From Candidatus Saccharibacteria bacterium UBA1949 (lineage in GTDB: Bacteria; Patescibacteriota; Saccharimonadia; Saccharimonadales; Saccharimonadaceae), in NCBI GenBank assembly GCA_002336735.1, contig DDER01000015.1, positions 1 to 8,269 of the forward strand: DNA of 8,269 nt, read 5' to 3'. The notes beneath the pieces are model-generated. The model saw nothing but the letters and a program-made list of their open reading frames with translations. It was not told the origin of the DNA and ran no database searches. The translations under genes were made by a program, and so were the position numbers. This document shows positions 1 through 5,002 of this stretch, in pieces. How positions within the stretch are numbered: position 1 is the stretch's first letter; every line of letters begins with the position of its first letter.

Positions 1-710
1 AGACGATCAACACCGAGCTCATCCTAGCTGATATTCAAACCATCGACACCCGACTGGCACGACTGGCCAAAGAATCCAAGGCTGACCCTGCGGCCAGGGA
101 CAAAGCCGCAGTTCTCGAAAAGCTCAAAACATCTCTCGAGAGCGGTATCCTCGCTGCCAACTGTAGCGACTTGAGTCGTGAAGCAATTGCCGATCTCCAT
201 CTTCTCACCATCAAGCCTATAATTTATGTGTTCAATATTAACGAAGATACGCTGAGTGATGCAGCAACTCAGGCTGAGCTGCGAGCTCTCGTCGCTCCAC
301 ACCAATGCTTATTCGTCTGCGCCAAACTCGAGGACGAACTCAAGGGTCTTGACGAGACCGATGCGCAAGAACTGCTCGAAAGTTATGGTGCACAAGAGCG
401 CGGCCTCGATCAAATGATCCATATGGCATACATGACACTTGGACTCCAAAGTTACCTGACTGCCGGCCCCAAGGAAGTACGGGCCTGGACTATCCATCAG
501 GGCGATACGGCACCGCAAGCAGCTGGAGTGATCCATAGTGATTTCGAGCGAGGATTTATCGCCGCACAAGTCGTCAACTACGAGGATCTCATCGCTGCTG
601 GATCAGAGTCAGCCGCTCGGGCTGCCGGCAAAATTCGCACCGAGGGCAGAGACTATGTCATGCAGCCTGGTGATGTGGTCGAATTTCGTTTTAATGTGAC
701 CAAAAAATAA
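1..710 (+). CDS. ychF: YchF/OLA1-type P-loop ATPase, 3' part of gene
   Basis: The gene enters from the left edge; the open frame starts at base 3 and runs 235 codons to TAA at 708-710. The first visible residues, TINTELILAD, match the middle of YchF. The family is about 363 residues, so some 125-130 N-terminal residues with the P-loop and switch motifs lie outside the window. The altered G4 motif NINE (234-245) replaces NKxD and explains the family's preference for ATP over GTP. The C-terminal TGS domain starts near base 441 with SYLTAGPKEVRAWTI, continues with TAPQAAGVIHSDFE and ends RDYVMQPGDVVEFRFNV. YchF is a conserved ribosome-associated ATPase linked to translation and stress responses; no function is tested here. 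The ATG at 171 is internal and is not the start. The gene converges on the minus-strand secreted-protein gene at 825-1676. Confidence 0.95.
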   Translation, partial: TINTELILADIQTIDTRLARLAKESKADPAARDKAAVLEKLKTSLESGILAANCSDLSREAIADLHLLTIKPIIYVFNINEDTLSDAATQAELRALVAPHQCLFVCAKLEDELKGLDETDAQELLESYGAQERGLDQMIHMAYMTLGLQSYLTAGPKEVRAWTIHQGDTAPQAAGVIHSDFERGFIAAQVVNYEDLIAAGSESAARAAGKIRTEGRDYVMQPGDVVEFRFNVTKK

Positions 711-724
711 TTCAACTATAGAGA

Positions 725-764
725 AGACCCCCGATTCTCGCTTGTGGCGAGCGGTCGGGGGTCT
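725..764. terminator. Strong hairpin between convergent genes, probable bidirectional terminator
   Basis: A perfect 10-bp outer stem (agacccccga at 725-734 with tcgggggtct at 755-764) encloses a small internal loop and a second 5-bp stem (ctcgc 737-741 with gcgag 747-751) around ttgtg. It lies 15 bases after the ychF stop and about 60 bases beyond the stop of the opposing gene. It can therefore serve both. No run of T follows on either strand, so it is not a textbook intrinsic terminator. Confidence 0.65.
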
Positions 765-771
765 AAGTGAC

Positions 772-796
772 CCTAGGTGTCTCGTAGACACATAGG
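772..796 (-). terminator. Proximal hairpin after the 283-residue secreted-protein gene
   Basis: The arms 772-782 and 786-796 pair over 11 positions with one mismatch (G776/A792) around a 3-base loop (cgt). It lies 28 bases beyond the stop of the minus-strand gene and 7 bases from the larger hairpin at 725-764. The pair resembles the two adjacent hairpins after the other secreted-protein gene. There is no T-tract; it could be a terminator, a 3'-end processing site or an exonuclease block. Confidence 0.45.
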
Positions 797-824
797 ATCT
801 ATTCAATCCTCTCACGCGCAGACC

Positions 825-1676
825 TTAGCTGGTCGCAAAGATCTCCATCGAGCCGCTCGGCGTGACGACGTACGCCGTCACCGTCACCTGGCCCACCCTG
901 AGGCGGGTCAAGTGGTTGGTGGCGTAACGGACGTCACCGACCGCCTTGCGGGTCTTGGCGTTGATGATCCCCATGAGGTCAGCCCTCGACATTGAGGGCG
1001 TGACAACGATGGTCATGTCCTGCCGGCTAGAGGTGAACGGCTTCATCGCTGCCACCTCTGCCGCTGTAAGCATACCATCCATGCCGTAACGAACAGCGCG
1101 GTTGACATCGGCCACGGTCTTCGGCCTCAGCCGAAGCACCATGATCTCTCGTAACTTACCCGTCGTACTAACTGACGGATTTGTCACCTGATTTGATGGT
1201 GTCGGATTAGAGCGGTCGGGCATAGTGTATGCCGGGACGCCCACGGGCACGACGATGCGCTGCTGGGCACGCTTGACGGTACCAACGACTTCGACCCAGT
1301 ATTCGCCTACCGGGAGACCGTCGAACGTAACCGTCACGACATCGCCAGCAGCAATGGTGAGAGTGGTGGTCCGAAGCGTCTTTCCCTCGAGGTCATTGAC
1401 GTAGATCCGCACCACATCAGAACGGTAGTTGTTTCGCACTGACACCTTAGCCGTACCACCAACACACGCCCTCCCAGAGGTCGTGAACCAGTTCCCGGTC
1501 GTAAGTGCCGGGTTGGTCTTGTCCTCCTTGGGGGGTGCCGGCGCCAAGCATGCGGTGCTGGCTGAGGCGCTGACGCCAGGCTGCCAACGGGGCTGGTCAT
1601 CAGCAGCCGCAGAGGGCGCGGACAGACCAACGAGTGACAGAGCGGCGGCGAAGGCGAGCGTACGACGAACAGACAT
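825..1676 (-). CDS. Secreted protein of unknown function, 283 residues
   Basis: I do not recognise a family. The start at 1676 is favoured because AGGAGG lies directly upstream and the product then begins with a clear Sec signal peptide: basic MSVRR, a hydrophobic core to about residue 20, and a PSAAA-DD cleavage region near residue 25. The open frame continues upstream to ATG 1796, but that would bury the signal peptide. The mature protein has two cysteines (43 and 71). A stretch at about 74-145 looks like alternating beta strands (VRIYVNDLEGK, DVVTVTFDGLPVGEYWVEVVG), suggesting an Ig-like sandwich; this is inference. A Ser/Thr/Asn/Pro linker (about 152-172) follows. The C-terminal part, about 176-283, resembles the C-terminus of the neighbouring secreted protein. 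No LPXTG motif or C-terminal membrane segment is visible. The gene has its own promoter, and its base composition is richer in GC than the housekeeping genes. Confidence 0.8.
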   Translation of the reverse strand: MSVRRTLAFAAALSLVGLSAPSAAADDQPRWQPGVSASASTACLAPAPPKEDKTNPALTTGNWFTTSGRACVGGTAKVSVRNNYRSDVVRIYVNDLEGKTLRTTTLTIAAGDVVTVTFDGLPVGEYWVEVVGTVKRAQQRIVVPVGVPAYTMPDRSNPTPSNQVTNPSVSTTGKLREIMVLRLRPKTVADVNRAVRYGMDGMLTAAEVAAMKPFTSSRQDMTIVVTPSMSRADLMGIINAKTRKAVGDVRYATNHLTRLRVGQVTVTAYVVTPSGSMEIFATS

Positions 1677-1704
1677 GACTCCTCCTAGAGTCTCGTTACT
1701 TCTT

Positions 1705-1736
1705 GAGAATTGAGTTGGAAAGGTGCGTCCATCAGG
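1705..1736 (-). repeat. 32-nt leader block shared with 3302-3333
   Basis: An ungapped comparison with 3302-3333 gives 25 identities in 32, including gagaat, an aaggtgcg run and ccatc. The block begins 28 nt before its start codon here and 21 nt before it in the other leader, so the reading frame relative to the main gene differs. Conservation therefore acts on DNA or RNA, or on a separate small frame, not on an N-terminal extension. Confidence 0.6.
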
Positions 1737-1770
1737 CACGATCCAGAATCGGACCAACCAGTGATGGGCA

Positions 1771-1794
1771 GTATGTCTTTTAGCAGAGACATAC
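1771..1794 (-). repeat. 8-bp inverted repeat at the leader 5' end
   Basis: gtatgtct (1771-1778) and agacatac (1787-1794) are perfect reverse complements separated by 8 bases. The repeat starts about 3 nt after the predicted transcription start. It could be a 5'-terminal stabilising hairpin in the mRNA or an operator just downstream of the promoter. The leader of the other secreted gene has a repeat of the same size and placement but different sequence. Confidence 0.5.
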
Positions 1795-1804
1795 ATTGGT
1801 TATC

Positions 1805-1833
1805 ATAGTATCATTTTTTGTCAAGTCTGTAAA
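1805..1833 (-). promoter_or_regulatory. Predicted promoter of the 283-residue secreted-protein gene
   Basis: Read on the minus strand: TTTACA (1833-1828, 5/6 to the -35 consensus), exactly 17 bp, then TACTAT (1810-1805) preceded by TGa, an extended -10. The alternative -10 TATGAT, three bases downstream, has no well-spaced -35. The predicted start of transcription is about 1797-1798. The promoter sits just below the hairpins that follow the upstream gene. Confidence 0.5.
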
Positions 1834-1855
1834 CTGATCTTGTCACAAAATGAAG

Positions 1856-1901
1856 GCCCGGCCCTGTCACTCTCATAGTGAGAGAGTGGCAGAGGCCGGG
1901 C
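1856..1901 (-). terminator. Long GC-rich hairpin, distal of two after the 444-residue secreted-protein gene
   Basis: gcccggcc (1856-1863) pairs with ggccgggc (1894-1901). Inside, ctg pairs with cag past one bulged A (1893), then tcactctc pairs with gagagtgg with one G-U pair, giving about 19 bp in all. On the minus strand it is followed by cttcattttg, a weak T-rich tail. It is the most convincing terminator in the window and separates the two secreted-protein genes. Confidence 0.75.
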
Positions 1902-1903
1902 TA

Positions 1904-1934
1904 TGAGTCATCTATAGATCGCACAGATGACTCA
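1904..1934 (-). terminator. Proximal hairpin after the 444-residue secreted-protein gene
   Basis: tgagtcatct (1904-1913) and agatgactca (1925-1934) form a perfect 10-bp inverted repeat with an 11-nt loop. It lies 11 bases after the stop codon and only 2 bases from the larger hairpin at 1856-1901. No T-tract lies between them. It may strengthen termination or mark the 3' end of the mRNA. Confidence 0.55.
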
Positions 1935-1945
1935 CGATTCTCAGA

Positions 1946-3280
1946 TCAGCCGCGAGCAACGAACCCCTGGGGTACGTTGTTGCGTGCACCCCACGGCTCT
2001 TTGACAGACGCGCCTTTGCCCAGCTGCCAGGCCAGCACGTAGTGCTGGCCTGCACGAGCGCTCGACAACCGACGCGTGGTGGTCAGTTTGCCAATGCCAG
2101 GACGCAGCTGCAGGTTGATCGCTGCGATCACCTGGCTAGCAGTCGCCGTTTTCGGCACCGTAATGGTGACGAACTGATACCGCGAGGCTCCCCACAACGG
2201 GCGATCCTCTCGATACTCCAGGCGACTGTCATCGTCCAACCTTGCCACTACACGTGCCTGAGCGGCCGTGCGTGGCATCAAGCGATCAACCTGATAGGTT
2301 CGACGCTCCAGCTTGACAGGCGTAGGAACGATGCAGCCAGCGGCCCGCAGTTCTTTGGCAGATAGTCCCTCTACCTTGACCCACGGGCCATACTCAGGCC
2401 GAGATGAATCAGACATCTCTCGACCTTCACGCGACATAACACCGCTTTCCTTGCAGTCCACTCGAGTCTCAGTGAACCGCCGCACCACCACAGGTGTCGT
2501 CGGCTTCGGTGTAATCGGAGGCGTCACCACGGGCGGAGGCGTGTACGGCGGGCTAACCGGAGGCGTAGTCGGAGGTGTGTCCTGACATGGCACATTCTGA
2601 TCCGTCGTGGACAGCGTGAATGTCTTGCCATCGGGCGACACTCCCGCCCCCGGCTTGAACCGGCCAGGGGCGACCGCCGTATAGATGGTTGTGCCGGTGT
2701 TTCCCTGCCACGTTGTGTCGCCACGCGTGTATTGTGCCGTGGCCGGCGGCGTAGGATCGTTGTTCGGCCCGCAGACCGGCGCAAGCGCCGTGGGCGGGTC
2801 GATAAGTGTCGGCTCAGGATCGGGATCGGGCGGCGTGACAGGCTTGCACCCATTGTCATACACTGCCTGGTTCCAATTAGCAGTCGTATATACCGCTGCG
2901 CCCAGCGAACCTTCGTAGACAACACGAATCATGTCCCCGGGGTGCTCGAAATGACCTGCGGCCACGAGAGCCACGATGTTCGCAGGGCCAATCACATAGG
3001 GATTGGTCTCTGAACTCGTAGCGTGGCAGGCTTGCGCCTGCAGCTGGCTGAGCGCGTTCAGAGGGATTCCGTGCTGGCTCATCCACTCCTCCAGCTTGGG
3101 AGGAAGATCGAACCCACCACTGTGGTCATCTCCTGGATCAAGTATCGGCCGGACGGCCGGTATACTCGCCGCCGATGCAGTCGAGCTACCGATAGCCACT
3201 GCACCCAACGGTACGACTAGCACAGCAGCGCAAACAGCAACGCTTCGCCTACGGACTTGCAGTACGCGCGGTTCAGACAT
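1946..3280 (-). CDS. Secreted proline-rich protein of unknown function, 444 residues
   Basis: I do not recognise a family. Start 3280 is chosen because the product then has a Sec signal peptide: a VRRR basic patch at 9-12, a hydrophobic core at about 13-31, and STASAA-S cleavage near 37-38. The Shine-Dalgarno sequence is modest (AAGGGA). The open frame extends upstream to 3364, but without signal-like sequence at its beginning. The mature part has six cysteines (85, 145, 170, 232, 276, 316). Order: N-terminal region about 39-146; acidic proline linker 147-164; a segment between C170 and C232 whose pattern (VCGPNND at its start) recalls repeats in bacterial surface proteins, low confidence; a proline-rich linker 235-263 including PPP at 248-250; then a C-terminal domain about 326-430 resembling that of the neighbour at 825-1676. 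No sortase motif or C-terminal anchor is visible. The stop is TGA. GC content is high. Confidence 0.82.
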   Translation of the reverse strand: MSEPRVLQVRRRSVAVCAAVLVVPLGAVAIGSSTASAASIPAVRPILDPGDDHSGGFDLPPKLEEWMSQHGIPLNALSQLQAQACHATSSETNPYVIGPANIVALVAAGHFEHPGDMIRVVYEGSLGAAVYTTANWNQAVYDNGCKPVTPPDPDPEPTLIDPPTALAPVCGPNNDPTPPATAQYTRGDTTWQGNTGTTIYTAVAPGRFKPGAGVSPDGKTFTLSTTDQNVPCQDTPPTTPPVSPPYTPPPVVTPPITPKPTTPVVVRRFTETRVDCKESGVMSREGREMSDSSRPEYGPWVKVEGLSAKELRAAGCIVPTPVKLERRTYQVDRLMPRTAAQARVVARLDDDSRLEYREDRPLWGASRYQFVTITVPKTATASQVIAAINLQLRPGIGKLTTTRRLSSARAGQHYVLAWQLGKGASVKEPWGARNNVPQGFVARG

Positions 3281-3301
3281 GATGTCCCTTTCGTTTGAAA
3301 C

Positions 3302-3333
3302 GAGAATCGGATTAGTAAGGTGCGCCCATCGGG
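3302..3333 (-). repeat. 32-nt leader block shared with 1705-1736
   Basis: This is the second copy of the block at 1705-1736: 25/32 identical without gaps, with five of the seven differences being transitions. It begins 21 nt before the start codon of its gene. I saw no third copy in the window. Confidence 0.6.
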
Positions 3334-3376
3334 AGCGCATCTCCCCCGTAGAGGGAATCGCCAATCCGACGCAGCA

Positions 3377-3399
3377 TTTGACACGTTTTGAGTGTCAAA
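3377..3399 (-). repeat. 8-bp inverted repeat at the leader 5' end
   Basis: tttgacac (3377-3384) and gtgtcaaa (3392-3399) are perfect reverse complements with a 7-base spacer. On the minus strand the stem can extend past one bulged G through cagta/tgctg. It starts 2-3 nt after the predicted transcription start, the same place as the 1771-1794 repeat. It could be an mRNA 5' hairpin or an operator. Confidence 0.5.
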
Positions 3400-3408
3400 C
3401 TACTGTTA

Positions 3409-3417
3409 ATTATACCA
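3409..3417 (-). promoter_or_regulatory. Extended -10 promoter of the 444-residue secreted-protein gene
   Basis: On the minus strand TGG TATAAT is a perfect extended -10 (TGnTATAAT). No good -35 lies 16-18 bp upstream (the 17-bp position reads TATACT), which is tolerated by extended -10 promoters. The box lies 24 bp past the tlyA stop. No terminator separates the two, so readthrough from the upstream cluster is also possible. Confidence 0.6.
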
Positions 3418-3440
3418 CGGGGTAAACTCTCAGTATATTT

Positions 3441-4166
3441 TCACCGAGAAGACTTTTGCAGCAGATAAAACCGCTCTACGTTACCGCGCGCCCCGGCGAC
3501 AGCACTATCAGACTTGTCTATCACTACAAAAAAGCTCTTCGCCCAGACCTCAAACTCACGCATAATATCGCGTCGTACTCGATCATTTTTGACAACTCCA
3601 CTGCTGCCTAATTGACCCCTACCTGCCTCAAATTGCGGCTTGAGCATTGCGACAATGTGCGTCGAGGTACCCGCAGCGCTTGCCACCCAGGCTAATATGT
3701 CGCGCAAGCTGATGAAGCTAACGTCGATCACTACAATATCGGGAGATTCAGGCATGATAAAGTCACGAATATCGGTCCTTTCGTGGAGTTCGATGCGCGG
3801 ATCACCGCGTAAACTCGGATGAAGTTGATCCGTGCCAACATCAACCGCATAGACACGCCGCGCACCGTGCTGCAACGCATAGTCGGTGAATCCGCCCGTA
3901 CTGCTGCCTATGTCGAGTACGATCTTGTCTGCAAAATCAAGGCCCAGATGGCCTGCTACACTCGCGAGCTTGAGCCCCGCTCGACTAACATATTGTTCCT
4001 GAGCATCAAGTGTGATGCGCGCGTTTCCGGCGACGAAATAGCCTGCCTTGTCGATGACCTGACCATCGACCATCACTCGACCAAGCTTGATCCAACTTTC
4101 GGCTTGCGATCTCGAGCTCACGAGGCCGCGTGCTGACAGTTCGATATCTAAGCGGCGCTTAGTCAT
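3441..4166 (-). CDS. tlyA: TlyA-family rRNA 2'-O-methyltransferase
   Basis: The 241-residue product has an N-terminal S4 RNA-binding domain (about 5-60, LDIELSARGLVSSRSQAESWI) and an FtsJ-like SAM methyltransferase domain. All four residues of the catalytic K-D-K-E tetrad are identifiable: K66 in SRAGLKL, D148 in VIDVSFISL, K176 in AMLKPQFEAG and E231 in GNVERFYLL. The SAM loop is VLDIGSSTGGFTD (83-95). Characterised members 2'-O-methylate cytidines in 16S and/or 23S rRNA and confer capreomycin sensitivity; some are called hemolysins. Which nucleotide is the target cannot be told here. ATG 4166 is chosen because MTKRRLDIEL matches the family N-terminus and lies 4 bases after the efp stop, suggesting translational coupling; no clear Shine-Dalgarno is seen. 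The longer frame to 4271 overlaps efp and has no family resemblance. Confidence 0.93.
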   Translation of the reverse strand: MTKRRLDIELSARGLVSSRSQAESWIKLGRVMVDGQVIDKAGYFVAGNARITLDAQEQYVSRAGLKLASVAGHLGLDFADKIVLDIGSSTGGFTDYALQHGARRVYAVDVGTDQLHPSLRGDPRIELHERTDIRDFIMPESPDIVVIDVSFISLRDILAWVASAAGTSTHIVAMLKPQFEAGRGQLGSSGVVKNDRVRRDIMREFEVWAKSFFVVIDKSDSAVAGARGNVERFYLLQKSSR

Positions 4167-4170
4167 GTGG

Positions 4171-4731
4171 TTATTTCTTTCGTTCGCGGTACTCGCCACT
4201 CGTCGTATCGACCGATACCACGTCTCCCTGCTTGATAAAAGCTGGCACCTTGATGACAAGTCCTGTCTCAAGCGTTGCGTCTTTTAATACGCTGCTCGTT
4301 GTATCACCCTTGACTACATCTTCAGTATAGGTCACTTCGAGGTAGAGATTCTTAGGCAGCGCAACATTGATCACACGATCACCAAAGAACTGGAGCGTGA
4401 GTAGATCACCTTCCTTGAGATAGTGTGAGGCATCATCCACCAGATCAGCACCAAGCTCGTATTGTTCGAAGCTGGCAGGATCCATGAAAAAATACGCACT
4501 ACCATCCGTGTAGAGGTATTGTACCTCGCGGCTCCGTACTTCGGCCGGCTCTATCTTGTCCGCTCCCTTGAATGTCTTGGGGATGACACTACCATCAAGG
4601 AGATTTTTGAGGCGCACATTGACGATACTACCGCCCCGTCCCATGACTTTTTGGCCGTATTCGATGACTCGATATGGCGTGCCATCAATCTGGCATACCA
4701 CACCTTTTTTTAGGTCAGTTGGTTGGTACAT
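4171..4731 (-). CDS. efp: Translation elongation factor P
   Basis: The product has 186 residues, the usual EF-P size, with three beta-barrel domains: KOW-like domain I (1-63), OB domain II (64-125) and OB domain III (126-186, containing YTEDVVKGDTTSSVLKDATLETGLVIKVPAFIKQGD). EF-P enters the ribosomal E site and stimulates peptide bond formation at consecutive prolines. The domain I loop reads KVMGRGGS (28-35). The tip is therefore Arg32, and the usual proline before the glycine is a methionine. Arg tips are rhamnosylated by EarP in some proteobacteria; no modification gene lies in this window. The start at 4731 matches the family N-terminus (MYQPTDLKKG); AAGGA lies 10 nt upstream, inside the end of rpsR, 7 nt away. 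Confidence 0.96.
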   Translation of the reverse strand: MYQPTDLKKGVVCQIDGTPYRVIEYGQKVMGRGGSIVNVRLKNLLDGSVIPKTFKGADKIEPAEVRSREVQYLYTDGSAYFFMDPASFEQYELGADLVDDASHYLKEGDLLTLQFFGDRVINVALPKNLYLEVTYTEDVVKGDTTSSVLKDATLETGLVIKVPAFIKQGDVVSVDTTSGEYRERKK

Positions 4732-4738
4732 GCTTGCT

Positions 4739-4942
4739 CTATCCTTGTGCAACAAACGGCATGAGCGCCAGATGACGCGCACGTTTGATTGCCACAGCAA
4801 GTTGACGCTGTTGTTTGGCGCTCAGACCAGTCTTGGTGATCGGGTCAATCTGACCGTAGATGTTGATGTATCGGCTCAGCGTCTTGACGTCCTTGTAGTC
4901 AAAATACACTGGTGCGTCTTTTTTGAATCGTTTTAATGCCAT
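4739..4942 (-). CDS. rpsR: Small ribosomal subunit protein bS18
   Basis: The product has 67 residues, shorter than the roughly 75 of E. coli, with the family core FDYKDVKTLSRYI (14-26), a TGLSAKQQRQLAVAIKRAR segment and the ALMPF ending. It has no cysteine, so it is a zinc-free form. bS18 pairs with bS6 on the 30S platform. AAGGAG sits 6 nt before ATG 4942. The gene follows ssb by 59 nt, a gap that contains a perfect palindrome. The stop is TAG. Confidence 0.96.
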   Translation of the reverse strand: MALKRFKKDAPVYFDYKDVKTLSRYINIYGQIDPITKTGLSAKQQRQLAVAIKRARHLALMPFVAQG

Positions 4943-4986
4943 AAACTTCTCCTTATTAAGCTAAATAGTTGCGTACGAGACATTGC

Positions 4987-5002
4987 GCTCAATGCATTGA
5001 GC
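4987..5002. repeat. Perfect 16-bp palindrome overlapping the end of ssb
   Basis: gctcaatgcattgagc is its own reverse complement and includes the first base of the ssb stop triplet as read on the plus strand (5002). As RNA it would form a 6-bp stem with a tgca loop. Next to it, cattg-cgct-caatg (4981-4994) offers an alternative pairing. There is no T-tract. It may be an mRNA processing or stability element between ssb and rpsR, or a protein-binding site. Confidence 0.45.

Larger units (their letters stand above)
1677..1798 (-). promoter_or_regulatory. About 120-nt 5' leader of the 283-residue secreted-protein gene
   Basis: This stretch lies between the predicted transcription start (about 1797) and ATG 1676. 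It holds an 8-bp inverted repeat at its 5' end (1771-1794), a block shared with the other secreted-protein leader (1705-1736), a possible 15-codon reading frame (1732-1685, starting ATG GAC GCA CCT) and the Shine-Dalgarno sequence AGGAGG (1680-1685) just before the start codon. The stop of the small frame touches this Shine-Dalgarno site. Length and arrangement match the leader at 3281-3402. Confidence 0.5.
3281..3402 (-). promoter_or_regulatory. About 120-nt 5' leader of the 444-residue secreted-protein gene
   Basis: This runs from the predicted transcription start (about 3401) to ATG 3280. It begins with an 8-bp inverted repeat (3377-3399), contains the shared 32-nt block (3302-3333), and ends with a modest Shine-Dalgarno sequence AAGGGA. 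A five-codon frame, ATG GGC GCA CCT TAC TAA (3329-3312), starts at the same place within the shared block as the longer small frame in the other leader. On the plus strand tgcgc/gcgca flank this ATG, so the block could also fold as a hairpin. Confidence 0.5.

Noticed and set aside
171..710. A 179-residue reading frame starting at ATG 171
   Set aside because: The YchF sequence is continuous in the same frame from base 3, so this ATG is internal.
1677..1796. A 40-residue N-terminal extension of the 283-residue secreted protein (ATG 1796)
   Set aside because: It would bury the signal peptide and bypass the AGGAGG at 1680-1685; the related leader block is in another frame in the sister gene. Its position right at the predicted transcription start is curious, but not enough.
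3281..3364. A 28-residue extension of the 444-residue secreted protein (ATG 3364 or 3340)
   Set aside because: The N-terminus from 3280 is a standard signal peptide, while the extension is not hydrophobic and overlaps the shared leader block in a different frame.
3378..3411. A plus-strand promoter starting with TTGACA at 3378-3383
   Set aside because: No -10 lies at 16-18 bp and there is no plus-strand gene to serve; the TTGACA is one arm of the leader inverted repeat.
2313..3425. Several plus-strand open frames opposite the 444-residue gene
   Set aside because: They are long because the region is GC-rich; they have low-complexity Gly/Val or Arg composition mirroring the proline codons and no ribosome-binding site or promoter of their own.
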